The notes under the pieces are model-generated. The model saw only the letters and a program-made list of their open reading frames with translations. It did not search any database and had not been told where the DNA came from. From Monoplex corrugatus (Eukaryota; Mollusca; Gastropoda; Littorinimorpha; Ranellidae): a DNA stretch of 64,000 bases. The first letter of the stretch is position 1. Each line of letters begins with the position of its first letter. The position numbers and the translations under genes are program-made. The stretch lies in assembly GCA_030674185.1 (NCBI GenBank), contig CM060305.1:171394834-171458833 (forward strand), given 5' to 3'. Shown here piece by piece: positions 10,355-22,890 of the stretch.

Positions 10355-13300
10355 GTCACACATATACTGTTCTTACCTCACGTCACGTGATGTGGACAGT
10401 CTCACACACATACTCTTCTTACCTCATGTCACATGATGTGAACAGTCACACACATACTGTTCTTACCTCATGTCACGTCATGTGGACAGTCTCACACACA
10501 TACTCATACCTCATGTCACGTGATGTGGACAGTCACACATATACTGTTCTTACCTCATGTCACGTGATGTGGACAGTCACACACATACTGTTCTTATCTC
10601 ATGTCATGTGACGTGGACAGTCACACATACTGTTCTTACCTCATGTCACCTGATGGGACAGTCACACATAAGAACTGTTATCTTACATCATGTCACGTGA
10701 TGTGTACAGTCACACATAAGAACTGTTCTTACCTCATGTCACCGTGATGTGGACAGTCACACATAAGAACTGTTCTTACCTCATGTCACTGATGTGGACA
10801 GTCACACATAACTGTTCTTACCTCATGTCACTGATGTGGGCAGTCACACATAAGAACTGTTCTTACTCATGTCACGTGATGTGGACAGTCACACATACTG
10901 TTCTTACCTCATGTCACATGATGTGGACAGTCACACATAAGAACTGTTCTTACCTCATGTCACGTGATGTGGACAGTCACACATAAACGTTCTTACCTCA
11001 TGTCACCTGATGTGACAGTCACACATAAGAACTGTTCTTACCTCATGTCACGTGATGTGGACAGTCACACATAAGAACTGTTCTTACCTCATGTCACCTG
11101 ATGGACAGTCACACATAAGAACTGTTCTTACTCATGTCACTGATGTGGACAGTCACACATAAGTTCTTACCTCATGTCACCTGATGTGGCAGTCACACAT
11201 AAGAACTGTTCTTACCTCATGTCACCTGATGTGGACAGTCACACATAGAACTGTTCTTACCTCATGTCACTGATGTGGACAGTCACACATAAGAACGTTC
11301 TTACCTCATGTCACGTGATGTGGACAGTCACACATATACGTTCTTACCTCATGTCACCTGATGTGGACAGTCACACATAAGAACTGTTCTTACCTCATGT
11401 CACGTGATGTGGACAGTCACACATACTGTTCTTACCTCATGTCACTGATGTGGACAGTCACACACATACTGTTCTTACCTCATGTCACGTGATGTGGACA
11501 GTCACACATAAGAACTGTTCTTACCTCATGTCACTGATGTGGACAGTCACACATAAGAACTGTTCTTACCTCATGTCACGTGATGTGGACAGTCACACAT
11601 ATACTGTTCTTACCTCATGTCACCTGATGTGACAGTCACACATAAGAACCGTTCTTACCTCATGTCACTGATGTGACAGTCACACATAAGAACTGTTCTT
11701 ACCTCATGTCACTGATGTGGACAGTCACACATAAGAACCGTTCTTACCTCATGTCACCTGATGTGACAGTCACACATAAGAACTGTTCTTACCTCATGTC
11801 ACTGATGTGGACAGTCACACATAAGAACTGTTCTTACCTCATGTCACTGATGTGGACAGTCACACATAAGAACCGTTCTTACCTCATGTCACTGATGTGG
11901 ACAGTCACACATAAGAACTGTTCTTACCTCATGTCACATGATGTGGACAGTCACACATAAGAACTGTTCTTACCTCATGTCACCTGAGTGAACAGTCACA
12001 CATAAGAACCGTTCTTACCTCATGTCACATGATGTGGACAGTCACACATAAGAACTGTTCTTACCTCATGTCACCTGATGTGACAGTCACACATAAGAAC
12101 TGTTCTTACCTCATGTCACTGATGTGGACAGTCACACATAAGAACGTTTCTTACCTCATGTCACGTGATGTGGACAGTCACACATAAGAACTGTTCTTAC
12201 CTCATGTCACCTGATGTGGACAGTCACACATAAGAACTGTTCTTACCTCATGTCACGTGATGTGGCAGTCACACATAAGAACTGTTCTTACCTCATGTCA
12301 CGTGATGTGGACAGTCACACATGACTGTTCTTACCTCATGTCACCTGATGTGGACAGTCACATATAAGAACTGTTCTTACCTCATGTCACTGATGTGGGC
12401 AGTCACACATAAGAACTGTTCTTACCTCATGTCACCTGATGTGGACAGTCACACATAAGAACTGTTCTTACCTCATGTCACCTGATGTGGACAGTCACAC
12501 ATAAACAGTTCTTACCTCATGTCACTGATGTGGACAGTCACACATAAACTGTTCTTACCTCATGTCACGTGATGTGGACAGTCACACATAAGAACTGTTC
12601 TTACCTCATGTCACGTGATGTGGACAGTCACACATAAGAACTGTTCTTACCTCATGTCACCTGATGTGTACAGTCACACATAAGAACTATTCTTACCTCA
12701 TGTCACCTGATGTGGATGGTCACACATAAGAACTGTTCTTACCTCATGTCACATGATGTGGACAGTCACACATATACTGTTCTTACCTCATATCACCTGA
12801 TGTGTACAGTCACACATAAGAACTGTTCTTACCTCATGTCACTTGATGTGGACAGTCACACATATACTGTTCTTACCTCATATCACCTGATGTGTACAGT
12901 CACACATAAGAACTGTTCTTACCTCATGTCACGTGATGTGGACAGTCACACATAAGAACTATTCTTACCTCATGTCACCTGATGTGTACAGTCACACATA
13001 AGAACTGTTCTTACCTCACGTCACCTGATGTGTACAGTCACACATAAGAACCGTTCTTACCTCATGTCACATGATGTGGACAGTCACACATAAGAACTGT
13101 TCTTACCTCATGTCACGTGATGTGGACAGTCACACATAAGAACTGTTCTTACCTCATGTCACCTGATGTGGATAGTCACATATAAGAACTGTTCTTACCT
13201 CATGTCACGTGATGTGGATAGTCACACATATACAGTTCTTACCTCATGTCACCTGATGTGGGCAGTCACACATAAGAACTGTTCTTACCTCATGTCACCT

Positions 13301-14860
13301 GATGTGGGCAGTCACACATAAGAACTGTTCTTACCTCATGTCACGTGATGTGGACAGTCACACATAAGAACTGTTCTTACCTCATGTCATGTGACGTGTA
13401 CAGTCACACATATACAGTTCTTACCTCATGTCACGTGATGTGGACAGTCACACATATTGTTCTTACCTCATGTCACCTGATGTGGACAGTCACACATAAG
13501 AACTGTTCTTACCTCATGTCACCTGATGTGGACAGTCACACATAAGAACTGTTCTTACCTCATGTCACATGATGTGGACAGTCACACATAAGAACTGTTC
13601 TTACCTCATGTCACGTGATGTGGACAGTCACACATAAGAACTATTCTTACCTCATGTCACCTGATGTGTACAGTCACACATAAGAACCGTTCTTACCTCA
13701 TGTCACATGATGCGGACAGTCACACATAAGAACTGTTCTTACCTCATGTCACGTGATGTGGACAGTCACACATAAGAACTGTTCTTACCTCATGTCACGT
13801 GATGTGGATAGTCACATATAAGAACTGTTCTTACTTCATGTCACGTGATGTGGATAGTCACACATATACAGTTCTTACCTCATGTCACCTGGTGTGGACA
13901 GTCACACATACTGTTCTTACCTCATGTCACCTGATGTGGACAGTCACACATACTCTTCCTACCTCATGTCAAGTAATGTAGACAGTCACACATACTCTTC
14001 TTACCTCATGTCACGTGATGTGGACAGTCACACATACTCTTCTTACCTCATGTCACCTGATGTGGACAGTCACACACATACTCTTCTTACCTCATGTCAC
14101 GTGATGTGGACAGTCACACATACTCTTCTTACCTCATGTCACGTGATGTGGACAGTCACACACATACTCTTCTTACCTCATGTCACGTGATGTGGACAGT
14201 CACATAAGAACCGTTCTTACCTCATGTCACGTGATGTGGACAGTCACACATACTCTTCTTACCTCATGTCACGTGATGTGGACAGTCAGACATATACTGT
14301 TCGTACCTCATGTCACATTATGTGGACAGTCACACATAAGAACTGTTCTTACCTCAAGTCACATGATGTGGACAGTCACACACATGCTGTTCTTACCTCA
14401 TGTCACATGATGTGAACAGTCAGACATATACTGTTCGTACCTCATGTCACGTGATGTGGACAGTCAGACATATACTGTTCGTACCTCATGTCATGTAATG
14501 TGGACAGTCAGACATATACTGTTCGTACCTCATGTCACGTGATGTGGACAGCCAGACATATACTGTTCGTACCTCATGTCACATGATGTGGACAGTCACA
14601 CATACTCTTCTTACCTCATGTCACGTAATGTGGACAGTCAGACATATACTGTTCGTACCTCATGTCACATGATGTGGACAGTCACACATACTCTTCTTAC
14701 CTCATGTCACGTGATGTGGACAGTCAGACATATACTGTTCGTACCTCATGTCACATGATGTGGACAGTCACACATACTCTTCTTACCTCATGTCACGTAA
14801 TGTAGATAGTCACACATACTCTTCTTACCTCATGTCACGTGATGTGGACAGTCACACGTA
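10355..14860. repeat. 44-46-bp satellite, block D (largest)
   Basis: Roughly 100 units. Between about 10640 and 12560 many units carry one- to three-base deletions (for example 'GTCACTGATG' for 'GTCACCTGATG'). From about 13900 units with 'CATACTCTTCTTACC' and later 'GTCAGACATATACTGTTCG' predominate. Long open frames here reflect the stop-poor unit, not genes. Confidence 0.95.
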
Positions 14861-14943
14861 ATGTTGTTTTCGCCTTTCTAGAAGCCAGCCACTGCTAACA
14901 TGATTTACAGAACCTTCAACGTGCATATTACAAATTCTGCATG
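14861..14943 (-). mobile_element. SINE fragment, left part split by the pogo insertion
   Basis: The sequence from 'AAGCCAGCCACTG' to 'ATTCTGCATG' matches the SINE copy at 24385-24620. The continuation is found on the far side of the transposon at 17560-17608. Confidence 0.8.
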
Positions 14944-15216
14944 TACCGTAAACTACCGAATATTAGCCCATCTCGTAGTATAAACCCACCCCCTATTTTG
15001 AGGCAAAAACTGTACAAAGGGTGGAATACCTTGTATAAGCCCACCCCCACTTTAGCTTTAATTTTGATTTTTTTTCCAACCCCTTCGTGTACCCCAAGGA
15101 GAGTCGTCACAGATTCCGTAGGGGCGTCAAACATTGGAACACATTAAATGAGCACGTCATACAAGCCCTAGGCATGCTTGTTTTCATTCCCATGGTTCAT
15201 TGTTAGAATTAGGACA

Positions 15217-15579
15217 ATGCCTCGTCGGAAGTCATATTCAGTGGAGTTCAAACTTTCTGCCCTCCAGTTCCTTCGAAATCACAATGTTTCCAAACTGCCA
15301 AAGAGTTTGGAGTGGATAGAAAGCAGGTGCGGCAGTGAAATGAAATGAGGCATGTTTTGATACAGAATCAAACAGGGAAACAAAAGGAGAAAAAAAAGAT
15401 TCATCCCGGTAAACACGTGGTATCCGAAGAACTAGATCTGGCTGTGCTTGAATTCTTGGAAGAGGAACGAGCAGCAGGAAGAGTTGTTCGCAACAAAGAC
15501 CTCAGCACGAGAGCTTTGGAAATAGCAGGTAAGCCTTCTTTCTTTTCAGACTGTTTCGAACAAATTGCATGCATGCTCG

Positions 15580-15625
<46 letters not shown>

Positions 15626-15860
15626 GGAGTGGGGAGGGAGAGAGAAAGATGGACCGTGCGTGTGCAGATGGACAGCATCGCTGTGGGTGCGGGATGGGCC
15701 GACCGCATGAATGGACTTTTTGTGGGACGGATGTGTGATAGGGGATGAGGCTGATTTTCGTGCTCTGAACGTGTTGCACTTGCTTGGGTAAATGGTGTGG
15801 CCGTGTGCAAGGGTTTCTTGCTTTGTTGTGCGATTTTTTTATGCGATTAAAGTTATTGAA

Positions 15861-15924
<64 letters not shown>

Positions 15925-17037
15925 TTTCAGTGATATTTTCGAAACATCACATATCTTTTTTTGCACGAATGCGTAAAGGCACATCAAATGGATTGTATTG
16001 GTTCTGCTGTCTTTTGCAGGTGCTCTGCAGCTGGACGGGTTCGTTGCTTCCGACATGTGGGTTCAACGCTGGAAAAAGCGCCATGGCATATCCACGCGAA
16101 GATCCACTTCCATCAGCCAGAAGGTGCCAGGGGAATTCCGGGATCTGCTCTTCAATTATCGGCGTGCTGTACTGATGCTGCGGAGACAACATGACTATCC
16201 CCTCAACTGCGTCATGAATATGGATCAAACCATGCTAAGATTTGATATGCTGCCTCAACGGACCAATAACAAGAAAGGTTGTCGTCAAGTCAGGACTAAG
16301 ACAACAAGAGCGGAAAAACGGGGATTCACTATAGTTGTTGCAGCAGATGGGACAAAGTTCCCAGCAATGATCGTCTTCAAGGAAAGGAATGGCCAGATCC
16401 CTCCATGGGTCTACCAGCAGCTGCAGGTGCCAGACAACGTCCGAGTTCATGCCACGAGAAATGGGTGGATGACTCGAGAGGCTCTGATGGTATGGATCAG
16501 GCGAATCCTGGGCAGGGCAGACGGCCGCCGATTGTTGATGCTGGATAGCTACCCGGCTCATCGCACCCAAGAAGTGAGGGAAGCTCTACTAGAGCGTAAC
16601 GTGGACGTGGTGTACATTCCTGGTGGCTCAACCCACTCGCCCAACCAGTGGACGTGAGCATCACGAAGCCTTTCAAAGATGCCGTGCGTGACACCTGGGT
16701 CACCTGGATGAGAGAAGACCGTCCGCTGACAGCTGCGGGCAATCTCAGGCAACCCACCAGACAGGATGTCATCAGCTGGGTGGGTAGAGCCTTGGTACAG
16801 CGTCAGACCTGACATCATCGTCACTGCCTTCAAGAGGTGCGCAATCTCCAACGCCATGGATGGGTCAGAAGATGACCAAACTCTGGAGTGGTTTCCAGAG
16901 GACATTGTGGTTCACCTTCCCGCTGCCAACGATGCCCCTAGTGACCAGGAGGAGGAAGAGGAGGAAGAAGAGGAAGGGGATGCAGACAGAGAAGAAGAAG
17001 GAGAAGAAGGAGAAGACTTCTTTGGGTTTGACGAGTG
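15217..17037 (+). pseudogene. pogo-like transposase (CENP-B HTH plus DDE domain), broken
   Basis: DNA transposase of the pogo/Tigger/Jerky group. The N-terminal helix-turn-helix starts 'MPRRKSYSVEFKLSALQFLR', with a frameshift near 15297. The exon ends at 15528 ('GAAATAGCAG' then GTAAGC). An intron with GT microsatellites (15529-16019) ends 'TTTTGCAG', and the frame continues in matching phase with 'GALQLDGFVASDMWVQRWKK', a CENP-B-type DNA-binding segment. DDE residues are visible in 'NMDQTM' (D about 16222), 'LLMLDSYPAH' (D about 16544) and, after a shift near 16640, 'QPVDVS' (D about 16651), so the D2-D3 spacing is about 35. A second shift near 16795 leads to 'AISNAMDGSEDD' and an acidic Glu/Asp C-terminus ending at 17037. 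All three aspartates survive, but the frame does not. Confidence 0.88.
15586..15930. repeat. GT microsatellites inside the transposase intron
   Basis: (GT)n/(GA)n at about 15586-15645 and a longer pure (GT)n at about 15859-15922 lie within the 15529-16019 intron. Long cysteine/valine or histidine/threonine frames across them are spurious. Confidence 0.9.
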
Positions 17038-17559
17038 ACAATTCATGCTGATTGAGGACGAGTGAAAAGGACTTTTCTGGTTCAGAAAAAAGACTAGGAT
17101 AAGTCATTGATCTTCGCTTTTATTGTTGTTCAAACAATCTCCGAAGAGATAAGAACAAGTGACTGATTGTTTTTGAATGAAAGATAAATTATTGATTTTT
17201 CCCATATGTTTTGTTCGGCCGAATCGAAATATGCGTTATTGTTTTTTTCCAATATGTTTTGTTCAGGCAATCCCAGAAGAGAAAATTATAAATTAAAATC
17301 ATTATAAATCTACCACTGTGTCAATCTCACTCTTCTCCATACCTGCATGCTCGTGTGTGATTGCGTGAATGTGTGTGTTTGCATTTCCGTGGGTGGGTTT
17401 AAATAACAGAACATTCGGAAAGTAGCAAGCAGTATAATTTCCCTATTGTGGGTTATAAAGTTTCATGCACAGGGGTATATACCGTGTATAAGCCCACCCC
17501 CCTTTTTGGGCCTCAAACTGTGCAAAGGGGGGTGGGCTTATACACGGTATTTTACGGTA

Positions 17560-17608
17560 TGTGCATGCGAGAGGGGTTTAGGCACTGGCAGGTCTGCACA
17601 CGGGTTGA
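17560..17608 (-). mobile_element. SINE fragment, right part split by the pogo insertion
   Basis: 'GGGGTTTAGGCACTGGCAGG' then 'TCTGCACACG' matches 24473-24502 of the uninterrupted copy. Confidence 0.8.
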
Positions 17609-17746
17609 CAATACGGAATAAGCACTAATAGAATCCGCTACATCATAGTACGTCATGAACATGACGATATTGTCTGTAATGACGAAATAATCGTCACTTC
17701 CTGGAAAGGCCACCTCACTGACAGTAAAATGGAATTTTTTGACAGG

Positions 17747-17781
<35 letters not shown>

Positions 17782-18837
17782 GCAGTCGAACTTGATTTGG
17801 TTTTGTTGTTGTTGTTATTGATTTTGTTGTTGGAGTGTGTCGCTGTTCCTTTAGTTACTTTCTTTTGTTAATCTCCTTGTTTTATCGAACGAAACTGCTA
17901 AGCTCAGCATTATCATGTTAATGGTAGGTGTTGAGTATAATCATTGTTAGTTTCATGATAGCAAAATTCGGATTGTCTCCCTTGCAGTAGTATGTACAGA
18001 AGGAGCCAAAAACGAAAAGACAAAACGACTTTTTACTCAACAGAATAAACTGTGTTGTCTAAAATACAAAGCGAAACAGAAACCTTTGAGAAAGACGACG
18101 CAAAAAGAAGAAGGAGGGGGTAAAAACGAATAATAACAATGAATATAATGAAAACAAAACAAAAAATCGTAGGGTTGAGTAGCATTTGGGTGACCCTCCT
18201 AAACCACCGTGTCAATATTTAGGTACCTCAAAAGAAAGATCGTCATGCTCCCGAAGCAAATAAATATTTTATCTGTACAGAGCTCATCTGCTGCCTGGGA
18301 TGGCAAGAGGAAAGGGACATCCACACTTCTGCAGAGCGAGCTACTCAAACTGAAGGTAGCAGAAATCACCAAAACAACTAACAGAGCAATCAGCGATTGA
18401 AGAAAAAGAACTTGAAACAAAAGTACACGGAAACTTCCATTAATCTCGAAAAACAGCCTTATGTGGCTCAGTATTTATAAAAACAGAATAATTGGCAAAG
18501 ACAAACCACAGTAAGGCAATTGTAGATAATCATAGTCTCAGGACAGGCGAAGAAGGGTTGCTTCCCTTGCAAAAGTATGCACAAACGGAAACGGAAACAA
18601 GGAGACAAAAATGAGGCAAGGTAGATCATGTATTCGACAGAATACAGTCTAGTCTGAAATACAAAACGAAACAAAACAGAAACCTTTAAAGAAGACAACG
18701 ACAAACAAACAAACAAAACAAATACACAAACAGACAAACCAACCAAAAACACCAAACATACTGATGGATTGGTAGCAGCTCAGAAGACCTGGCTGGGTAT
18801 CAGTCCACTAGACCCTTGCACAGCACCATGTCAGTAT
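17609..18837. other. Intergenic, small dispersed repeats only
   Basis: I see no gene. The stretch contains a (CT)n tract (about 17750-17779) and two copies of a dispersed repeat, at about 17985-18085 and 18545-18690. Confidence 0.6.
18545..18690 (-). repeat. Dispersed repeat (SINE- or MITE-like), three copies in window
   Basis: The block with 'GGTTGCTTCCCTTGCAAAAG' to 'GAAACAAAACAGAAACCTTT' is repeated more loosely at 17985-18085. It appears in the opposite orientation at 22740-22890, where 'GGTCTCTGTTTTGTTTCGTT' and 'AAGGGAAACAACCC' are its complements. No coding capacity. Confidence 0.65.
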
Positions 18838-18927
18838 TCCTATGCTGTCAAAGCAGGTAATGTGTTTCCTTCTGTCTTAAAAGTTCTACAATGAATGAAG
18901 CGTTACCTACTTTGAAAGCATAGGACC
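18837..18927. repeat. Imperfect palindrome
   Basis: 'CCTATGCTGTCAAAGCAGGT' faces 'ACCTACTTTGAAAGCATAGG' across a loop of about 40 bases, so the arms are nearly self-complementary over more than 20 bp. It could be a hairpin or the remains of a small foldback element. Confidence 0.7.
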
Positions 18928-19665
18928 CAAGGACCTAAATTGATGTACTGATACAGCATTCTGCGAGGATATACTGGACTGATACCCCACTTGAGTTTTA
19001 AAGTGTTATATCTCAGCATGTCAAATGGCAGATGTGATGCATCTAATGTATTGGCTAGTGACTAAGTGCTTGTCACCTCTCACTATCAGCCTGCACCGCT
19101 GGCTAGCACTGCTGCTTGCAGCTATGCGAAAAGGAGAGCAGAATGCATAAGTCTCTCTCTCTCAGTACATAGCCTCTCCATCAGTAAGCCCTACGTTATG
19201 CCTTCTCGTGGCGACATGTGGTAACTGAGCACCTGACGGACTCGGGCTAAATCTCGAGGGACTCGGAGGAAGTCTGGCCCCCAGACGTGCGGCACGCAGG
19301 TCCACCGGCGTGTGGATATGCCCTGGTGCCCACGAACCAGATCCCCAGCTATGAGTAAATAGCTCCACTGCCTTGTGGACATCTCGGGAGAGAATAAGGA
19401 TAAGGGAGTAAACCCTGAAAAAAAATCACCTTACTGCCTTGTAGGTTGTCGTGGGAACGACAAAGGCTAGCGGAGAGACCGAAAACAAACTGGTGGAAGG
19501 TAACGGGAAACCACCATCGTACATTGTACTTTCCCAAGATATCATGGCCAGACATTTCCAGGAGCTCCTATGGAACCCTTCGTCCGGTAGGAACTGTCAT
19601 GCTGCGCAGGTGACACCAGACCGTCAGCAAGCTACTGCGTTCAACGTCAGGAAAATATCAAAATC

Positions 19666-22654
19666 GCAACATGGAACGTTAGAACATTGTTGCAAAAAGG
19701 TAAATTAGACAATATTAAAATGGAATGGAAAGGCTTAACATTAGTATTTTACGACTAGGGGAAGTGAAATAAAAAAAAAAGTGTGACTGCCCGCGTTCAA
19801 GCAAACAGGAACCAGAAAAAAACACGAAAGAAGAATATGAACGCGTATTTAATACAACAAAACAAGACAGGCGCAAATTTTCGGCCAACTGGCCTTTGTC
19901 AAGCGTAAGACTACAAACAAACAAACACTAGATACAAAAAAATTGAGAAAAAGACTGAAGTTTGATGGAAGGGGGCAGGCATGATAACATCAAGAGAGCA
20001 TACAGTAATATATTCTTGTGGAAACTCACATGAAAGAGATGTAGGCATCATAATGGACAGGGACAAATCAAAAGCAATTAGGGGATACTGGGCAGTGTCC
20101 GACAGTTTTGCTGGTTAAATTGGGTGGCAGGCACCAACATCCGCAAGTACTCAGGAAGACATTGACAACTTCTACGAAGTATTAGAGATGGCCAAGGCCC
20201 AATGTAAATCACAAGAAGTTACAATAATAATGGGAGATTTTAATGCTAAAGTGGGACAGGATAGGGTAGAGGATAAAGTTGGAACGCATGGCCTTGGTAC
20301 ACAAAATGAAAGGGGAGGGAAACTTGTAGAATGGGCACAGATGAATGAGTTCATAGTAGAACACACTTGGTTTGAGCAGCCTAATAGAAGAAAATGGACT
20401 TGGATGAGTCCAGGAGATACATGTAATATCAAAAATCAGATTGACTACATCCTGATTAATAAACGATTTAGAAATTCTTTACTGTCAGCAAAAACACTAC
20501 CAGGCGCAGACTGCAACAGTGACCACAATCCTGTAGTGGGAAGATTTAGGCTGAAATTAAGGAAAATGAAACAGACCAAAAGCAACATCAAACTAAATGT
20601 TGGACTCTTAAAGACAGATGAAGTGAAACGTCAAAAAATTTAACGTAGGCCTACATGTTCAAAACAAATTCAGTGCTCTGGAAGACGTTGGTGACAGTGA
20701 GGAACAATGGACAAAGTTGAGAAATTCGATAAATAAACGAAGCTTGTGAAGAAATCCGTAAAGTAGATAGAAAAGCAAAAAGAGGTGGATCACAAAAGAA
20801 ATTTTAGGCTTGATGGAGGAACGGAGGAAGGCAAAGACAAACGAGGAGATATACGGGAAGATAAACAAAGAAATCAGGAATAGGTGCAATGAAGCTAAGG
20901 AAGCTTGACTGAAAACAAAATGCAAAGAAATAAAAGACCGACACAAAACGGATCCTCAGGGTATGTACAGACGAACTGAAGAAATTGTCCACAGGAAAAA
21001 GACATGCACGTCAACCGGTTGCTTAAAATTGAAAGATGGTATGCTTATCATGGAAAAAGACAAAATATTAGACAGATGGGAAGAGTAAATCAAAGACCTA
21101 TTTGAAGATGACAGAAACGAAGAATACATTATAAGAAAGAACGTGAAGGCCCACTCATAATGAAAGATGAAGTTAGAGCAGCATTGAAAAAGATGAAACC
21201 AGGAAAAGCCCAGACAACATTACTACAGAGATGATTGAAGCCCTGGAGGAATTTGGTATGGAAAAACTAACAGACCTCCGAAATGAAATTTATGACACTG
21301 GAAAAATCCCCAAAGATAATTTATGTCAAAATCAATTTTCATTGCACTTCCAAATAAAACAGGGGATATAGAATGCCAACTCCACCGCACAACCAGCTTG
21401 ATGAGTCATGTAACAAAAATCCTATTAAGAACGATCATGATGAGGACAAGGAATACAATCAAAAGAGAAATAGCAGAAGAACAGTGTGGATTTGTCGAAG
21501 GGAAAGGAACTATTAATGCCATATACATCCTAAGAACTACATGTATCATAGAGAGGTCAATCGAGATGAATTTACATTTATGCTTTGTTGATTATACCAA
21601 AGCTTTCGATCAGGTAGGACATGAAGAATTGATCAACCAACTAGAAAGACTCAATATTGACGGAAAAGATCTACGAATAATCAGAAATATGTATTGGGAA
21701 CAAACAGCTGCAATGAGAATAGAAAACGATATAAGCTCTTTCTAAAATATCAAAAGAGGAGTCAGACAATTTTGTGTTTTGTCACCAAATCTTTTTTCAC
21801 TTTACAGCAAAAACATCATGAGAAACCTAGAAGAAGACCCTGGATTAAAGGTTGGAGTAAAAATGATAAACAAAAACAACATTCGATACGCAGATGACAC
21901 CGTGCTAATTGCAGAAAATGAAAGAGACCTACAGAACCTTGTGAATATAGCCTACTAGAAACAGAAAGCAAAGGTAAGGGGTTGGAACTAAATAGCAAGA
22001 AGACTGAAGTCATGGTGATCAGAAAAAAACATGAAATCCCCTCATGCAAAATAACAGCAAACGGCACAACCTTGAGACAGGTTGATAAGTTTAAATACCT
22101 CGGAACGATCATTTCACCAGACGGCAGATGCACATCAGAAATAGCCAGCAGAATCGGCCAAACCAAAACAGCATTCAAGAAGATGAAAAGCATTCTTACC
22201 AACAAATGCCTATCAACATCAGGAAGAGTGTTCTCGAATGTTATGTAGAACCAATAATGTTATATGGTTGTGAGGCGTGGACTGTCAACAAGCAAATCCA
22301 GAACAAGATTGAGGCAGCCGAGATGTGGTTTCTAAGAAGAATGTTGAGAGTTCCATGGACAGCAAAGAAAAATGAGAAAGTCTTGATGGAGGCAGACACA
22401 AGTAGATCATTAATAAAGAAGATTAGGAAAAGACAGATAGCATTTATAGGCCATTTTATGAGGAAAGGGGAATTGGAGCACCTGGTCACAACAGGAAAGC
22501 TGGAGGGAAAGAGAGTACCAGGTACACCCGGGGAGAAAACATTGGACGGACTTGCAGAGTAGCAGAAGACAAAGAGGGTGGAAGAGGTGCTTGAGGCAGC
22601 AAGGGATAGAAACAGATGGAAGGCCAAGATCGCCAACGCCATGTGGCAAGGCAC
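19666..22654 (+). pseudogene. RTE-like endonuclease-reverse transcriptase, broken
   Basis: An APE-type endonuclease begins 'ATWNVRTLLQKGKLDN' (19666 onward). It is split by the 19768-19960 insertion and resumes with 'KAIRGYWAVSD', then the open stretch 20188-20643 containing the catalytic 'IIMGDFNAKVG', 'QIDYILINKRF' and 'DCNSDHNPV'. RT is in fragments: 'EEQCGFVEGKGTINAIYILR' (about 21478) and 'CFVDYTKAFDQV' (about 21583) in 21323-21745, 'IRYADDTVLIAENE' near 21880, then 'VDKFKYLGTIISPDGRC'. The C-terminal part at 22128-22562 carries 'LYGCEAWTVN' and 'AAEMWFLRRMLRVPW'. At least four frame changes make it nonfunctional. Confidence 0.82.
19768..19960. mobile_element. Short insertion within the RTE endonuclease
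   Basis: A-rich DNA containing 'TTCGGCCAACTGGCCTTTGT' separates the endonuclease halves. 'GAAGT' on both sides is a possible 5-bp target duplication. It is probably a small retroposon; no coding capacity. Confidence 0.55.
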
Positions 22655-22739
22655 TTGATGATGATGACCTCAGTGATTAATACCCAGCCAAGTCCTCTGC
22701 ACTCTACCCAGCCATCAGCAGTCCTTTTGTTGTTGTTGT

Positions 22740-22890
22740 TTGGTTTTTCTTTCTTTCTCAAAGGTCTCTGTTTTGTTTCGTTTTGTGTTTTGGACCAGAC
22801 AGTTTATTCTGTTGAATAAAAAATATTTTTTTCTTTTTTCGTCTCCTTGTTTCCGTTTGTCGTTACCCTTCCAAGGGAAACAACCCTTCT
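22740..22890 (+). repeat. Dispersed repeat, inverted copy of 18545-18690
   Basis: It contains 'GGTCTCTGTTTTGTTTCGTT', 'TTATTCTGTTGAATA', 'CGTCTCCTTGTTTCCGTTTG' and 'AAGGGAAACAACCC' in that order, complementary to the copies near 18.0 and 18.6 kb. Confidence 0.65.

Larger units (their letters stand above)
14944..17559 (+). mobile_element. pogo/CENP-B-like DNA transposon
   Basis: The ends are inverted repeats: 'TACCGTAAACTACCG' at 14944 and, reversed, 'TACCGTAAAATACCG' ending at 17559. Each is followed inward by related sequence containing 'TATAAGCCCACCCCC', so the inverted similarity extends over roughly 90 bp. A TA dinucleotide at both ends fits the TA target duplication of Tc1/mariner-pogo elements. 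The interior encodes a frameshifted, intron-containing transposase. The host sequence is a SINE whose uninterrupted relative is at 24385-24620. Confidence 0.88.
19100..22666 (+). mobile_element. RTE-like non-LTR retrotransposon, near full length
   Basis: A presumed GC-rich 5' UTR (about 19100-19650) is followed by an endonuclease, RT and a C-terminal region, ending in 'GATGATGATGA' (22656-22666), a 3' tail typical of RTE-type elements. The copy is interrupted by an insertion of about 190 bp in the endonuclease (19768-19960) and by several frameshifts. RTE assignment rests on the endonuclease and C-terminal sequence style plus the tail. Confidence 0.8.

Noticed and set aside
10330..14758. Many open frames of 60-100 codons (peptides like MWTVTHKNCSYLMS) across the satellite
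   Set aside because: They follow the stop-poor 44-46-bp unit in several frames and change with each indel; there is no domain, start context or splice signal.
16497..16905. Minus-strand frames opposite the pogo transposase
   Set aside because: They are shadows of the coding strand, which has clear DDE motifs.
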